From NCBI GenBank assembly GCA_934086355.1, contig CAKOID010000025.1, forward strand, positions 1 through 12,122: a stretch of DNA of 12,122 nt. Reading direction: 5' to 3'. Shown here piece after piece: positions 1 to 6,697 of this stretch; position 1 is the stretch's first letter, and the number at the start of each line of letters is the position of its first letter. The position numbers and the translations under genes are program-made. This stretch comes from an uncultured Bacilli bacterium (GTDB lineage Bacteria > Bacillota_I > Bacilli_A > RF39 > UBA660). The notes under the pieces were generated by a model. The model worked only from the letters and a program-made list of their open reading frames with translations, was not told the DNA's origin and did not search any database.

Positions 1-4
1 AAAT

Positions 5-46
5 GACTAAATAAAAATGCATGATTTCCTACATTTTTATTTAGTC
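5..46 (-). terminator. Perfect 15-bp inverted repeat, probable terminator of the left surface gene
   Basis: Arms GACTAAATAAAAATG (5-19) and CATTTTTATTTAGTC (32-46) are perfect inverted copies around a 12-nt loop. The hairpin begins 25 nt past the stop codon of the surface gene ending at 72. On the minus strand it runs into ATTT before the window ends, so only the start of a possible U-tract is visible. The stem has only four G/C pairs, normal for so AT-rich a genome. Position and symmetry support a rho-independent terminator; the cut-off tail limits confidence. Confidence 0.6.
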
Positions 47-71
47 GAAAAACAACATTTTTGTATTGACA

Positions 72-1097
72 TTAACAATTATTTAATACTCTTTCATTTT
101 CTCCACTTATACTTGTAAATTCTGTTACTGTTGAACCCATTATTGTTCTATTCTCTCCACCTTTTTCTGCACTTACTAGTATTGCATCTTTTAATGTTTG
201 TGGTGGACTAGATATTTTTGTTATATCTATAGTAACTGTATTATCATTTATATTTATGTCCATATCTGCCATGTTCTTTTCATCATTATATATTATTTTA
301 GAATCTGATACAAATGGTGTCCCCTTTGATACACTTAAATTAGTTTCTTTAGTAGTTGTTGTTTTTCTATTCTTTATTGTTATCTTATGTTCATCTGGTG
401 TTATTCCTATAAATTTATAACTACCATTTAATATTTGACTTTCTTGTTCTTTACTGTGAATCACTATATAATCATTTTCACTTGAATTTGTTACATTTCC
501 TTTTATTGTTAAAGACTTAGGATCAAAGATATTTATCTTTGCTTCCAAAGTCTTATTCATATCATCACTTTGGTCTGTTCCTGTTTCCTTATATGTTACA
601 GTTATTACATATGCATGTACTTTCCCTACTTCAATAGTGTTAGTCGCTACGTAACTATTTAAGTTAGGAAAAGTTGTTTCATCTACTCCATTACATGTAC
701 CTTTTTCATTTCCTGTTACTGTTCCATCAGTATTTAATGTAAAACCATCTTTGTTGTATGATATACATGTTAAAGTATATACCACATCATCTACATTTTT
801 AAAATCATTTATTACATTTATTAATCCTACACTATAATCTACAGTGCTATTACCATTATTAGTTACTGTAAATGTTTTACTAGATAAAGTTGTACCAGGT
901 TCTATTCTATCTCCAACAATAACATCATTGTTATCTTCATATTTAATTTCTAAATTTGCTGTTGTTACACTCATTGATTTTGTATTAGTATTTCCAGTTA
1001 TTTTAGTTAAAAAGTAAGCATATGTTAATCCTACTAATATCATTAATACTAAAAATATTCCTGTTATACTAACTATTATCTTTTGTTTTCTACTCAT
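72..1097 (-). CDS. SipW-cognate-class surface protein (TasA/CalY-like N-terminus), lacks the C-terminal domain of its paralog
   Basis: 341 residues. Residues 7-29 form a hydrophobic signal/anchor segment ending GLTYAYFLTKITGN, the pattern of SipW-cognate signal peptides found on TasA/camelysin-like extracellular proteins. Residues 40-195 look like the beta-rich TasA/CalY-type domain (NLEIKYED, FTVTNNGNSTVDYSV, YVITVTYKE). Residues 196-292 (LTIKGNV, GSYKFIGITPDEHKITI) resemble a carboxypeptidase-regulatory-like beta-sandwich. Residues 300-337 (TLKDAIL, then GENERVL) match the linker preceding the C-terminal domain of the paralog at the right edge, but the protein stops four residues later. No LPXTG motif is visible. 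An AAGGAG ribosome site (1110-1115) lies 12 nt before the ATG, somewhat far. Secretion and surface display are inferred from the signal; the precise role is unknown. No sipW-like peptidase lies in the window. Confidence 0.8.
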   Translation of the reverse strand: MSRKQKIIVSITGIFLVLMILVGLTYAYFLTKITGNTNTKSMSVTTANLEIKYEDNNDVIVGDRIEPGTTLSSKTFTVTNNGNSTVDYSVGLINVINDFKNVDDVVYTLTCISYNKDGFTLNTDGTVTGNEKGTCNGVDETTFPNLNSYVATNTIEVGKVHAYVITVTYKETGTDQSDDMNKTLEAKINIFDPKSLTIKGNVTNSSENDYIVIHSKEQESQILNGSYKFIGITPDEHKITIKNRKTTTTKETNLSVSKGTPFVSDSKIIYNDEKNMADMDININDNTVTIDITKISSPPQTLKDAILVSAEKGGENRTIMGSTVTEFTSISGENERVLNNC

Positions 1098-1133
1098 AAT
1101 AATTTCACACTCCTTAATATTTTAGACAATATA

Positions 1134-1162
1134 ATTATAATAAATATTTAATCTAATATGAA
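1134..1162 (-). promoter_or_regulatory. Probable promoter of the left surface gene
   Basis: On the minus strand TTCATA (1157-1162; four of six matches to TTGACA) lies 17 nt from a perfect TATAAT (1134-1139). Transcription would begin near 1127, giving a short leader that contains the AAGGAG at 1110-1115. In AT-rich DNA chance TATAAT boxes are common, so the support comes from spacing and placement. Confidence 0.5.
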
Positions 1163-1224
1163 CGTGCCTATAGTACTTATATTAAATCATATTTAAAACA
1201 AATATTTTGTCTTTTTATACACAA

Positions 1225-1291
1225 AAAATTATATTTCTTTATACCCCCCCCCCCAACGATTTTTGGGGAGTTGGGAAAGAGATATAATTTT
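1225..1291. promoter_or_regulatory. Long imperfect hairpin containing an 11-base C tract (G tract on the minus strand)
   Basis: Outer arms AAAATTATATTTCTTT (1225-1240) and AAAGAGATATAATTTT (1276-1291) pair along 16 positions with one mismatch (a G-U pair in plus-strand RNA). Inside, an uninterrupted run of 11 C (1244-1254) faces GGGG (1265-1268) and GGG (1273-1275), allowing several alternative registers. On the minus strand the structure is followed by six T (1223-1228), so it could terminate the patatin operon ending at 1389, about 100 nt upstream. It also lies about 60-130 bp upstream of the surface-gene promoter. G/C runs this long are striking in such AT-rich DNA. A terminator and a length-variable regulatory tract are both possible, and are not exclusive. 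Confidence 0.5.
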
Positions 1292-1388
1292 AATTTTTTA
1301 TGAATAGAAAATTTTTAACAAGGTACTACTACCCTAATAAAAATATAACATTTATTATTAATTTTGTAAACATCATTTTTTTAATAAA

Positions 1389-2435
1389 TTACAACAATTT
1401 CAAACTATAAACAAAATCAGTAACTACTTTATGTTTAGATTTATAATTATTTTTCTTAATATAATTAACTATACTAATTACATTATATGTCTTATAATAA
1501 TCAACATTATTTTCTTCTAAAATATCCTCTATACTTTTAATAATAAGTTCTTTAATATCAGGAGTTCTAAATTTTAATTTAACAAGATTTAATAAATTAT
1601 TATCTACTTTTCTGGATATAAATTTATACATATGAAATTTTTTAAAATAATATTTATATCCATCTAATTTATTAAAATGTAATAATGTATCATAATAACC
1701 CATATAATAATTATTTTTAATATCTTTATTATCAAAAAATATTACCGGACCAGTATCTTTAGTTGGAGCTAATTCTATTACTTCTGTTTTACTAATAAGT
1801 TTTTTCTTACTAACACCTATTCCGTTTATTCTAACTGCTACAACTTTATTACAACCCATTCTTTCTAAAAGAGAGATAGGTAAATTATTTGAAACTCCAC
1901 CATCTAAATAATAAGAATTATCAATTATTTTTTCCATTTTAAATACAGGTAAATAACTTGAAGCCATTATATAATCAGATAATTTTCCTTTTTCTATTTC
2001 ATCTATAGTTAACTCTAAAGGTTTTAAATCTTTTAATCTAACGGTAACTAATCCATAATTAATATTGCTTTTTCTAATTATATCCTCATTAATATAATTA
2101 TCTAGTACATTTTTATAATTAGTAACATCTAATCCTTTATTCTTTACTAATTTATTTATCTCATTAATTGATAACTTTATACTATCTTTATTTAATTTAA
2201 AATTTTTATGCAATTCTACTATTTTTTTATTAATACCGATCATTTCACTATCGGCATTCAACCATAATTCTTTTGCAAGTTTTATATTTTTTTGTGCAAT
2301 TAATGCAGCATTAAGAGAACCAATTGAAGTACCTGCAACCGCATCAAATTTATAACCCAATTCACATAATGCAACATAAGCTCCTATTTCATAAGAACCT
2401 TTTGCACCGCCACCTTCTAACGCTAATCCTAACAT
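1389..2435 (-). CDS. Patatin-like phospholipase / serine acyl hydrolase
   Basis: 348 residues from the preferred ATG at 2435. Patatin landmarks are in order: oxyanion-hole loop GGGAKG (residues 8-13), nucleophile elbow GTSIG with Ser37, and the catalytic Asp178 in DGG, giving the family's Ser-Asp dyad. Such enzymes cleave acyl esters of phospholipids or other lipids. No signal peptide or membrane helix is visible, so it is probably cytoplasmic or membrane-peripheral, like bacterial RssA/YlbK-type proteins. The segment after about residue 220 is lysine-, tyrosine- and asparagine-rich and not recognised. The start is chosen because GGAG (2442-2445) lies 6 nt before this ATG, whereas the in-frame TTG at 2453 and ATG at 2447 lack a ribosome site. 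The ATG follows the gmk stop by one base, suggesting translational coupling. Last gene of the ATPase-unknown-gmk-patatin operon. Substrate unknown. Confidence 0.88.
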   Translation of the reverse strand: MLGLALEGGGAKGSYEIGAYVALCELGYKFDAVAGTSIGSLNAALIAQKNIKLAKELWLNADSEMIGINKKIVELHKNFKLNKDSIKLSINEINKLVKNKGLDVTNYKNVLDNYINEDIIRKSNINYGLVTVRLKDLKPLELTIDEIEKGKLSDYIMASSYLPVFKMEKIIDNSYYLDGGVSNNLPISLLERMGCNKVVAVRINGIGVSKKKLISKTEVIELAPTKDTGPVIFFDNKDIKNNYYMGYYDTLLHFNKLDGYKYYFKKFHMYKFISRKVDNNLLNLVKLKFRTPDIKELIIKSIEDILEENNVDYYKTYNVISIVNYIKKNNYKSKHKVVTDFVYSLKLL

Positions 2436-2436
2436 A

Positions 2437-3117
2437 CTATTCTCCATAATCAATACTTAAATTAATAAAGTCTTTATCCATTAATAATTCATGCATAAAT
2501 TCTTCTTCATTTTCTACACTAAGTTCTTCTATTCTATCTACTCTACACTTATTAGATATTATAATAGATTTAACTTTTTCCACACATGTATCAATATCAT
2601 CATTAATAACAACATAATTATATTTATTAACTTCATTTATTTCTTTATAAGCAGTTTTAAATCTATCAATAATTTGTTCCTGAGTTTCAGTTTTTCTATT
2701 TAATATTCTCTTTTTAACTTCTTCCATAGAAGGAGCTAATATAAATATTAATAATGTATTTGGAAACTTTTCTTTTATTAATTGTGCACCTTGTACATCA
2801 ATTTCAAGTATTACATCCTTACCACTATTTAATAAATCAATAACTTCTTTTTTAGGAGTACCAAAATATTCTCCATATCTAACACAAGCATATTCCAAGA
2901 AATCATCATTTTTTATTTTTCTTTCAAATTCTTCTCTACTTACAAAATAATAATCAACACCATCTACTTCTTTAGGTCTAATAGGTCTAGACGTATATGA
3001 AGTAGCCAAGCATAAATCATTACTTTCACTTAATAATTTACTAATTACAGTACCTTTTCCAGCACAAGTAGTACCAGATATTATAATTAATTCTCCATTC
3101 TTTTGTGTTTTTATCAT
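2437..3117 (-). CDS. gmk: Guanylate kinase
   Basis: 226 residues. Phosphorylates GMP (and dGMP) to GDP with ATP in the cytoplasm, an essential step of guanine nucleotide synthesis. The P-loop is GTTCAGKGT (residues 15-23), which departs from the usual GPSGVGKGT but keeps G-x4-GKGT. The GMP-binding region is recognisable: TSRPIRPKE (42-50) with the two arginines, GVDYYF (53-58), FLEYACV (73-79), GEYFGTP (82-88) and LEIDVQGA (104-111). The lid RKTET..QIIDR (141-152) is also typical. About 30 extra acidic residues at the C-terminus exceed the common length of roughly 205. AGGAGG (3122-3127) overlaps the preceding gene's stop and sits only 4 nt from the ATG. The usual gmk neighbours (rpoZ, coaBC, priA) are absent. 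A housekeeping role is most likely. Confidence 0.95.
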   Translation of the reverse strand: MIKTQKNGELIIISGTTCAGKGTVISKLLSESNDLCLATSYTSRPIRPKEVDGVDYYFVSREEFERKIKNDDFLEYACVRYGEYFGTPKKEVIDLLNSGKDVILEIDVQGAQLIKEKFPNTLLIFILAPSMEEVKKRILNRKTETQEQIIDRFKTAYKEINEVNKYNYVVINDDIDTCVEKVKSIIISNKCRVDRIEELSVENEEEFMHELLMDKDFINLSIDYGE

Positions 3118-3125
3118 AAAACCTC

Positions 3126-4106
3126 CTATTTACTAATATGCTTTCTATTATTAATTTCTTCAAACAAATTAGATTTACTGACTCCATCAACAAAATCTTC
3201 TACACTATACTGAAATAAATCAATATTATCTTCATTTAAAGAATTAACAAACTCACTTGAAACATTATTTAAAGCCTTAATTTTTTTATCCTCCATTTCA
3301 TTTGCAACTATAAAAACCCCATCAAGTTTTGCCTTTTTTGCCTTTAATTCCTTTATATTATTAATATAAACTTTATTAACAAAGCCAAATAGATTATTTA
3401 TATAATCTTTAGTAACAAAACTAACATCAATAATATATTTATCAATATCATAATTTAAATCTTGTTGCTCTAAAAATAGTTCCATTATAAATTTAACATG
3501 TTTTTTAATATCATCATATAATTTTCTTTGTAATTGATAAACTCTAGGTTTATTTCTTTTTTTATTAATATTTTTTTCAATAACATCAATATCTTCTTTA
3601 AACAATTCTCTCATTTCATTTGATATATATTTCATATCAGTAATTTCAGCAGAATATACATTTTTTTCCAAAATATTAAATTCTTCACTGTTTATTATAT
3701 CTATATCAAAACATACTCTCTCATATGCGTTACTTGTAAAAAGTATTTTATCACACACACTTTTATAATCCTTTTTTATATCTATTAGTTTAACATTCTT
3801 TTTATTAAAATTATCAAATTCTTTTAATATACCATACACTTTTATTATATCTTCTTCACTTAAAATATTATAGATATTATTATTTAATTCCATATTCTTT
3901 AAAAATTCTAGAAAGTTAGAATTACTTAATAAATTTATATTTTCTAATTCATTTCTTAATATATTAATATCTAATTCTATCTCTTGTACTTTAACTTCAT
4001 CTTCTTTTTTTTGATAAACAATTTTCATATTATTTAAATAATATATTCTATCAATAATTTTTTCACTTAATTTTTTTTTCATTTCTTCTACTTTATAATC
4101 TATCAT
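3126..4106 (-). CDS. Unrecognised helical protein, possible coiled coil
   Basis: 326 residues from the preferred ATG at 4106. I do not recognise the family. The protein is rich in Lys, Glu, Asp, Asn and Ile, has no signal peptide, no membrane helix and no Trp, and appears almost wholly alpha-helical. Residues 1-60 have heptad-like patterns (EEMKKKLSEKIIDRI, ELDINILRNELENI) consistent with a coiled coil. A basic patch, KKRNKPRVYQLQRKLYDDIKKH, lies around residues 182-203. The ribosome site GGAGG (4112-4116) is 5 nt from this ATG; an upstream in-frame GTG at 4118 would overlap that site and is rejected. The gene starts 12 nt after the ATPase stop, and its own stop overlaps the gmk ribosome site, so co-transcription is very likely. 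The context does not identify the function. Confidence 0.75.
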   Translation of the reverse strand: MIDYKVEEMKKKLSEKIIDRIYYLNNMKIVYQKKEDEVKVQEIELDINILRNELENINLLSNSNFLEFLKNMELNNNIYNILSEEDIIKVYGILKEFDNFNKKNVKLIDIKKDYKSVCDKILFTSNAYERVCFDIDIINSEEFNILEKNVYSAEITDMKYISNEMRELFKEDIDVIEKNINKKRNKPRVYQLQRKLYDDIKKHVKFIMELFLEQQDLNYDIDKYIIDVSFVTKDYINNLFGFVNKVYINNIKELKAKKAKLDGVFIVANEMEDKKIKALNNVSSEFVNSLNEDNIDLFQYSVEDFVDGVSKSNLFEEINNRKHISK

Positions 4107-4118
4107 ATTATCCTCCAC

Positions 4119-6434
4119 CTAAATATTATTAGTTTTCTTTAATATATAATTTGTTAATTGTTTTAATTTATCAAATATGTACATACTACATATAAATAAT
4201 ACTATAAATATTAATATTGTATCTTTATTTACATAACTTATATTGAAGAAACTATATTGATATATAGCACAATATCCAAATGCTATTAATAAAAATGCCA
4301 TCAAACATCCTCTTAACAAATTGTATGGTTTACATATATTATTTAAGAATATAAATCCTGTAGTTGCTGTTAAAAACACTGTTAAAGTACTACATAAATC
4401 AGGATCTAAATTAAAATGCATTTCAAATAATTTTATTATTATTACATTAAATACTACTGTAAATGCACTAGGTATACTTTTCATAAATACTTTTAGTAAA
4501 AAATTACCTTTTACTAATTCGTTATTAGGTTCAAGAGCTAATATAAATGAAGGAACACCAATTGTAAAAAATGTAATTAATGTTAAATGTATTGGTATAA
4601 AGAAATACTCTGTGCTTAAATAGACACACGCAAGTATAAGTAGTATTGTAAATATTGTTTTACTTAATAACAATGATGAACTTCTTTCTATATTATTTAT
4701 GCTTCTTCTTCCTTCTTTTAATATTTTAGGTAAATTATCTATTTTAGAATCTAAAAGTACAAATTGACTAACGTTTTTTGCTGCTTCACTACCATTTGCC
4801 ATTGCAATAGAACAATCTGCAGTTTTAAGTGCTAAACAGTCATTTACTCCATCACCAGTCATCGCTACAAAGTGTTTATTCTTTTGTAGACATTCTATTA
4901 TTTTTTTCTTTTGATCTGGTTTTACTCTACCAAGTATATTATATTCTTTTATAATATCTTCAATTTCACTATCATCTACTTTAGACATATCAATCGATTT
5001 TATTTCTTCTATCCCAGCACGGCTAGCAATTTTAGATACAGTAACAGGATTATCTCCACTAATTATTTTAATATCCACACCTTGTTCTTTAAAATAATTC
5101 AAAGTAACATTAGCATTTTCTTTAATTTTATCTTGTATAAGTATGAATCCCATTGGAACAACACTATCTATATTTTCTAATGTTTTACCTTTACATAGTA
5201 ATAATACTCTATAATCATTTTGATATTGTTCTAACAATTCAAATTTTTCTTTACTTAAATTTTCAGGACTTCCTAAGAAATAAGTACCTTCCTTAAATTT
5301 AACACCACTATATTTTCTAATACTAGAAAAAGGTAAAGTTTCTATAATTTCATAATCGTTCTTATCTTCTAAATAATTTTCAATTGATTTAAAAGTTGGA
5401 GATGGATCATCTAACGCATTAACATAATTAGAAAGAATTTCTTTTATATTTTCTACATCATTCTTTTTATATGGAATTATATCTTTAACTTCCATTATTC
5501 CTTCTGTAATAGTACCTGTTTTATCCAAACAAATTACATCAACTCTCGCCAAATTTTCTATAGAATACAAATCTTGTACTAAAACATTATATCTTCTAAG
5601 TCTTATAACACTAACAGCCATAGCAGAAGATGTCAAAAGTACTAAACCTTCTGGTATCATTCCAATCAAAGCACTAACAGTACTCATAATAGCTTCCGGT
5701 ACATTACTACCAGTAACAAATAATTGATTAGTAAAGAATAGTATTCCAATAGGTATCAATAACATACTTAATACTTTTAACATTTTATCAAATGAATTAT
5801 ATATTATTGAATTAGTAGCCTTTACATACTTAGCTTCACTACTTATTTTAGATATATAATTATCTTTACCAATATGAGTAACTTTAACTATTCCTTTACC
5901 ACTTACAATAAAAGAACCACTTATTAATTCATCACCCTTCTTCTTAGTAATTACTTTTTCTTCTCCAGTAATAAAACTTTCGTTTACTTCAACAACACCA
6001 TCTAACAAAACTGAATCAGTTACAACTTGATTACCAATTTCATATACGCAAACATCATCTAGTACAAGTTCTTCTCTACTTACTAATACTTCATTTCCTT
6101 CTCTAATAGTTTTAATCTTAGTATCAGTAATCACATTCAATTTATCAATTGTCTTCTTAGCAAGTATTTCTTCAACTATACTTATAATAGTATTAGTAAA
6201 TATAACCCCAACAAACAAACAATTTTTAAGAGAATAAAGTAATCTTCCAGAAATTATACCACTTATAATAACTAAACTTCCAAGTAATATATTTAAAAAA
6301 TTAAAATAAGTAAATACATTAGAACGTACAATTTCTTTAATAGTCTTAGTTTTAGGCTCATCTATATAATTTACTAAATTCTTATCTATTCTTTCTTTAA
6401 CTTCTATATTAGTTAAACCTTTTATATCTTTCAT
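4119..6434 (-). CDS. P-type cation-transporting ATPase, CtpE-like
   Basis: 771 residues, full-length membrane pump. Two helices (about 42-62 and 70-90) are followed by the actuator domain with TGE at 156-158. Helices 3-4 (about 219-241, 248-274) carry PEGL (261-264), the ion-site motif in M4. The phosphorylation motif DKTGT has Asp304. The nucleotide-binding domain and KPDQK (505-509) lead to the hinge TGDGVND (526-532), and six C-terminal helices follow (about 587-755). The surrounding MIPEGLVLLTS and the later GVPSFILALEPN resemble the CtpE-type branch, whose mycobacterial member is linked to calcium uptake. No N-terminal metal-binding domain or CPC motif is present, so a heavy-metal pump is unlikely. 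The transported ion cannot be read from the sequence with certainty. AGGTG (6439-6443) lies 4 nt from the ATG. First gene of its operon. Confidence 0.9.
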   Translation of the reverse strand: MKDIKGLTNIEVKERIDKNLVNYIDEPKTKTIKEIVRSNVFTYFNFLNILLGSLVIISGIISGRLLYSLKNCLFVGVIFTNTIISIVEEILAKKTIDKLNVITDTKIKTIREGNEVLVSREELVLDDVCVYEIGNQVVTDSVLLDGVVEVNESFITGEEKVITKKKGDELISGSFIVSGKGIVKVTHIGKDNYISKISSEAKYVKATNSIIYNSFDKMLKVLSMLLIPIGILFFTNQLFVTGSNVPEAIMSTVSALIGMIPEGLVLLTSSAMAVSVIRLRRYNVLVQDLYSIENLARVDVICLDKTGTITEGIMEVKDIIPYKKNDVENIKEILSNYVNALDDPSPTFKSIENYLEDKNDYEIIETLPFSSIRKYSGVKFKEGTYFLGSPENLSKEKFELLEQYQNDYRVLLLCKGKTLENIDSVVPMGFILIQDKIKENANVTLNYFKEQGVDIKIISGDNPVTVSKIASRAGIEEIKSIDMSKVDDSEIEDIIKEYNILGRVKPDQKKKIIECLQKNKHFVAMTGDGVNDCLALKTADCSIAMANGSEAAKNVSQFVLLDSKIDNLPKILKEGRRSINNIERSSSLLLSKTIFTILLILACVYLSTEYFFIPIHLTLITFFTIGVPSFILALEPNNELVKGNFLLKVFMKSIPSAFTVVFNVIIIKLFEMHFNLDPDLCSTLTVFLTATTGFIFLNNICKPYNLLRGCLMAFLLIAFGYCAIYQYSFFNISYVNKDTILIFIVLFICSMYIFDKLKQLTNYILKKTNNI

Positions 6435-6457
6435 ATTACACCTACTTAACTAAATAT

Positions 6458-6466
6458 ATTGTAGCA
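6458..6466 (-). promoter_or_regulatory. Extended -10 promoter of the ATPase-unknown-gmk-patatin operon
   Basis: On the minus strand TGC precedes TACAAT (-10 at 6458-6463), giving the TGn extended -10 form. This can work with a poor -35, and only a T-rich stretch lies at that distance. Transcription would start near 6451, leaving a short leader with the AGGTG at 6439-6443. The upstream terminator ends at about 6475, so the promoter is cleanly separated from the previous unit. Confidence 0.55.
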
Positions 6467-6474
6467 AATTTATT

Positions 6475-6511
6475 AAAAAATAAAAAGTGATAATTAAATA
6501 AATAATTTCAC
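6475..6511 (-). terminator. Intrinsic terminator after the 51-codon small ORF
   Basis: On the minus strand GTGA+AATTA (6503-6511) pairs with TAATT+A+TCAC (6487-6496), a nine-pair stem with one bulged base. It is followed directly by TTTTTATTTTTT (about 6475-6486). The stem begins within the small ORF's TGA stop. This is a good rho-independent terminator in the direction of the minus-strand genes. Confidence 0.7.
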
Positions 6512-6663
6512 TTAACCCTTTTTAATTTAGTTACTTCATTAAATCCATCTTTATTAACTTTTTTACTTTTAAAATCAGTATCATATACACTAACAATATT
6601 ATTATTTTTTATATTATTGTTTAATCTAGTATAATCACTTTTTATTTTTCTATTTAAATCCAT
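6508..6663 (-). CDS. Small hypothetical protein, 51 residues
   Basis: An ATG at 6663 opens 51 codons to TGA at 6508-6510. The product begins MDLNRKIKSDYTRLNN and ends EVTKLKRVK. It is hydrophilic and basic (many Lys, Asn, Asp), with no signal peptide or membrane helix. Support: codon choice is like the neighbours, a GGTGA ribosome-site-like sequence (6668-6672) lies 4 nt before the ATG, and a terminator overlaps the stop. Against: AT-rich DNA yields such ORFs by chance, and the ribosome site is weak and lies inside a hairpin arm. It follows thiI by 34 nt and could be its distal partner. No family recognised. Confidence 0.45.
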   Translation of the reverse strand: MDLNRKIKSDYTRLNNNIKNNNIVSVYDTDFKSKKVNKDGFNEVTKLKRVK

Positions 6664-6692
6664 AAAATCACCATTATTATTATGGTGATTTT
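6664..6692 (-). terminator. Perfect 11-bp hairpin between thiI and the small ORF
   Basis: Arms AAAATCACCAT (6664-6674) and ATGGTGATTTT (6682-6692) are perfect inverted copies around a 7-nt loop, starting 5 nt after the thiI stop. On the minus strand only four T follow before the ATG of the small ORF, so termination would be weak. The second arm carries GGTGA, the only ribosome-site-like sequence for that ORF, so the hairpin could also hide it. On the plus strand it could equally act as a terminator. Confidence 0.55.
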
Positions 6693-6697
6693 AACTT

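Noticed and set aside
1335..1357. TAATAAA/TTTATTA inverted repeat 32 nt past the patatin stop
   Set aside because: Seven A-T pairs only with a 9-nt loop and no T-run; in this base composition such repeats are expected by chance, and the stronger hairpin at 1225-1291 is the better terminator candidate.
1389..3117. Patatin plus nucleotide enzyme as a CBASS-like defence pair
   Set aside because: CBASS pairs a CapV-type patatin with a cGAS/DncV-like cyclase; the neighbour here is a clear guanylate kinase with P-loop and GMP-site motifs, and no cyclase or other defence gene is present.
4321..5180. Plus-strand open frames opposite the P-type ATPase (4321-4623 and 4911-5180)
   Set aside because: They lie wholly inside a well-supported minus-strand gene with all ATPase motifs, and their predicted products show no domain.
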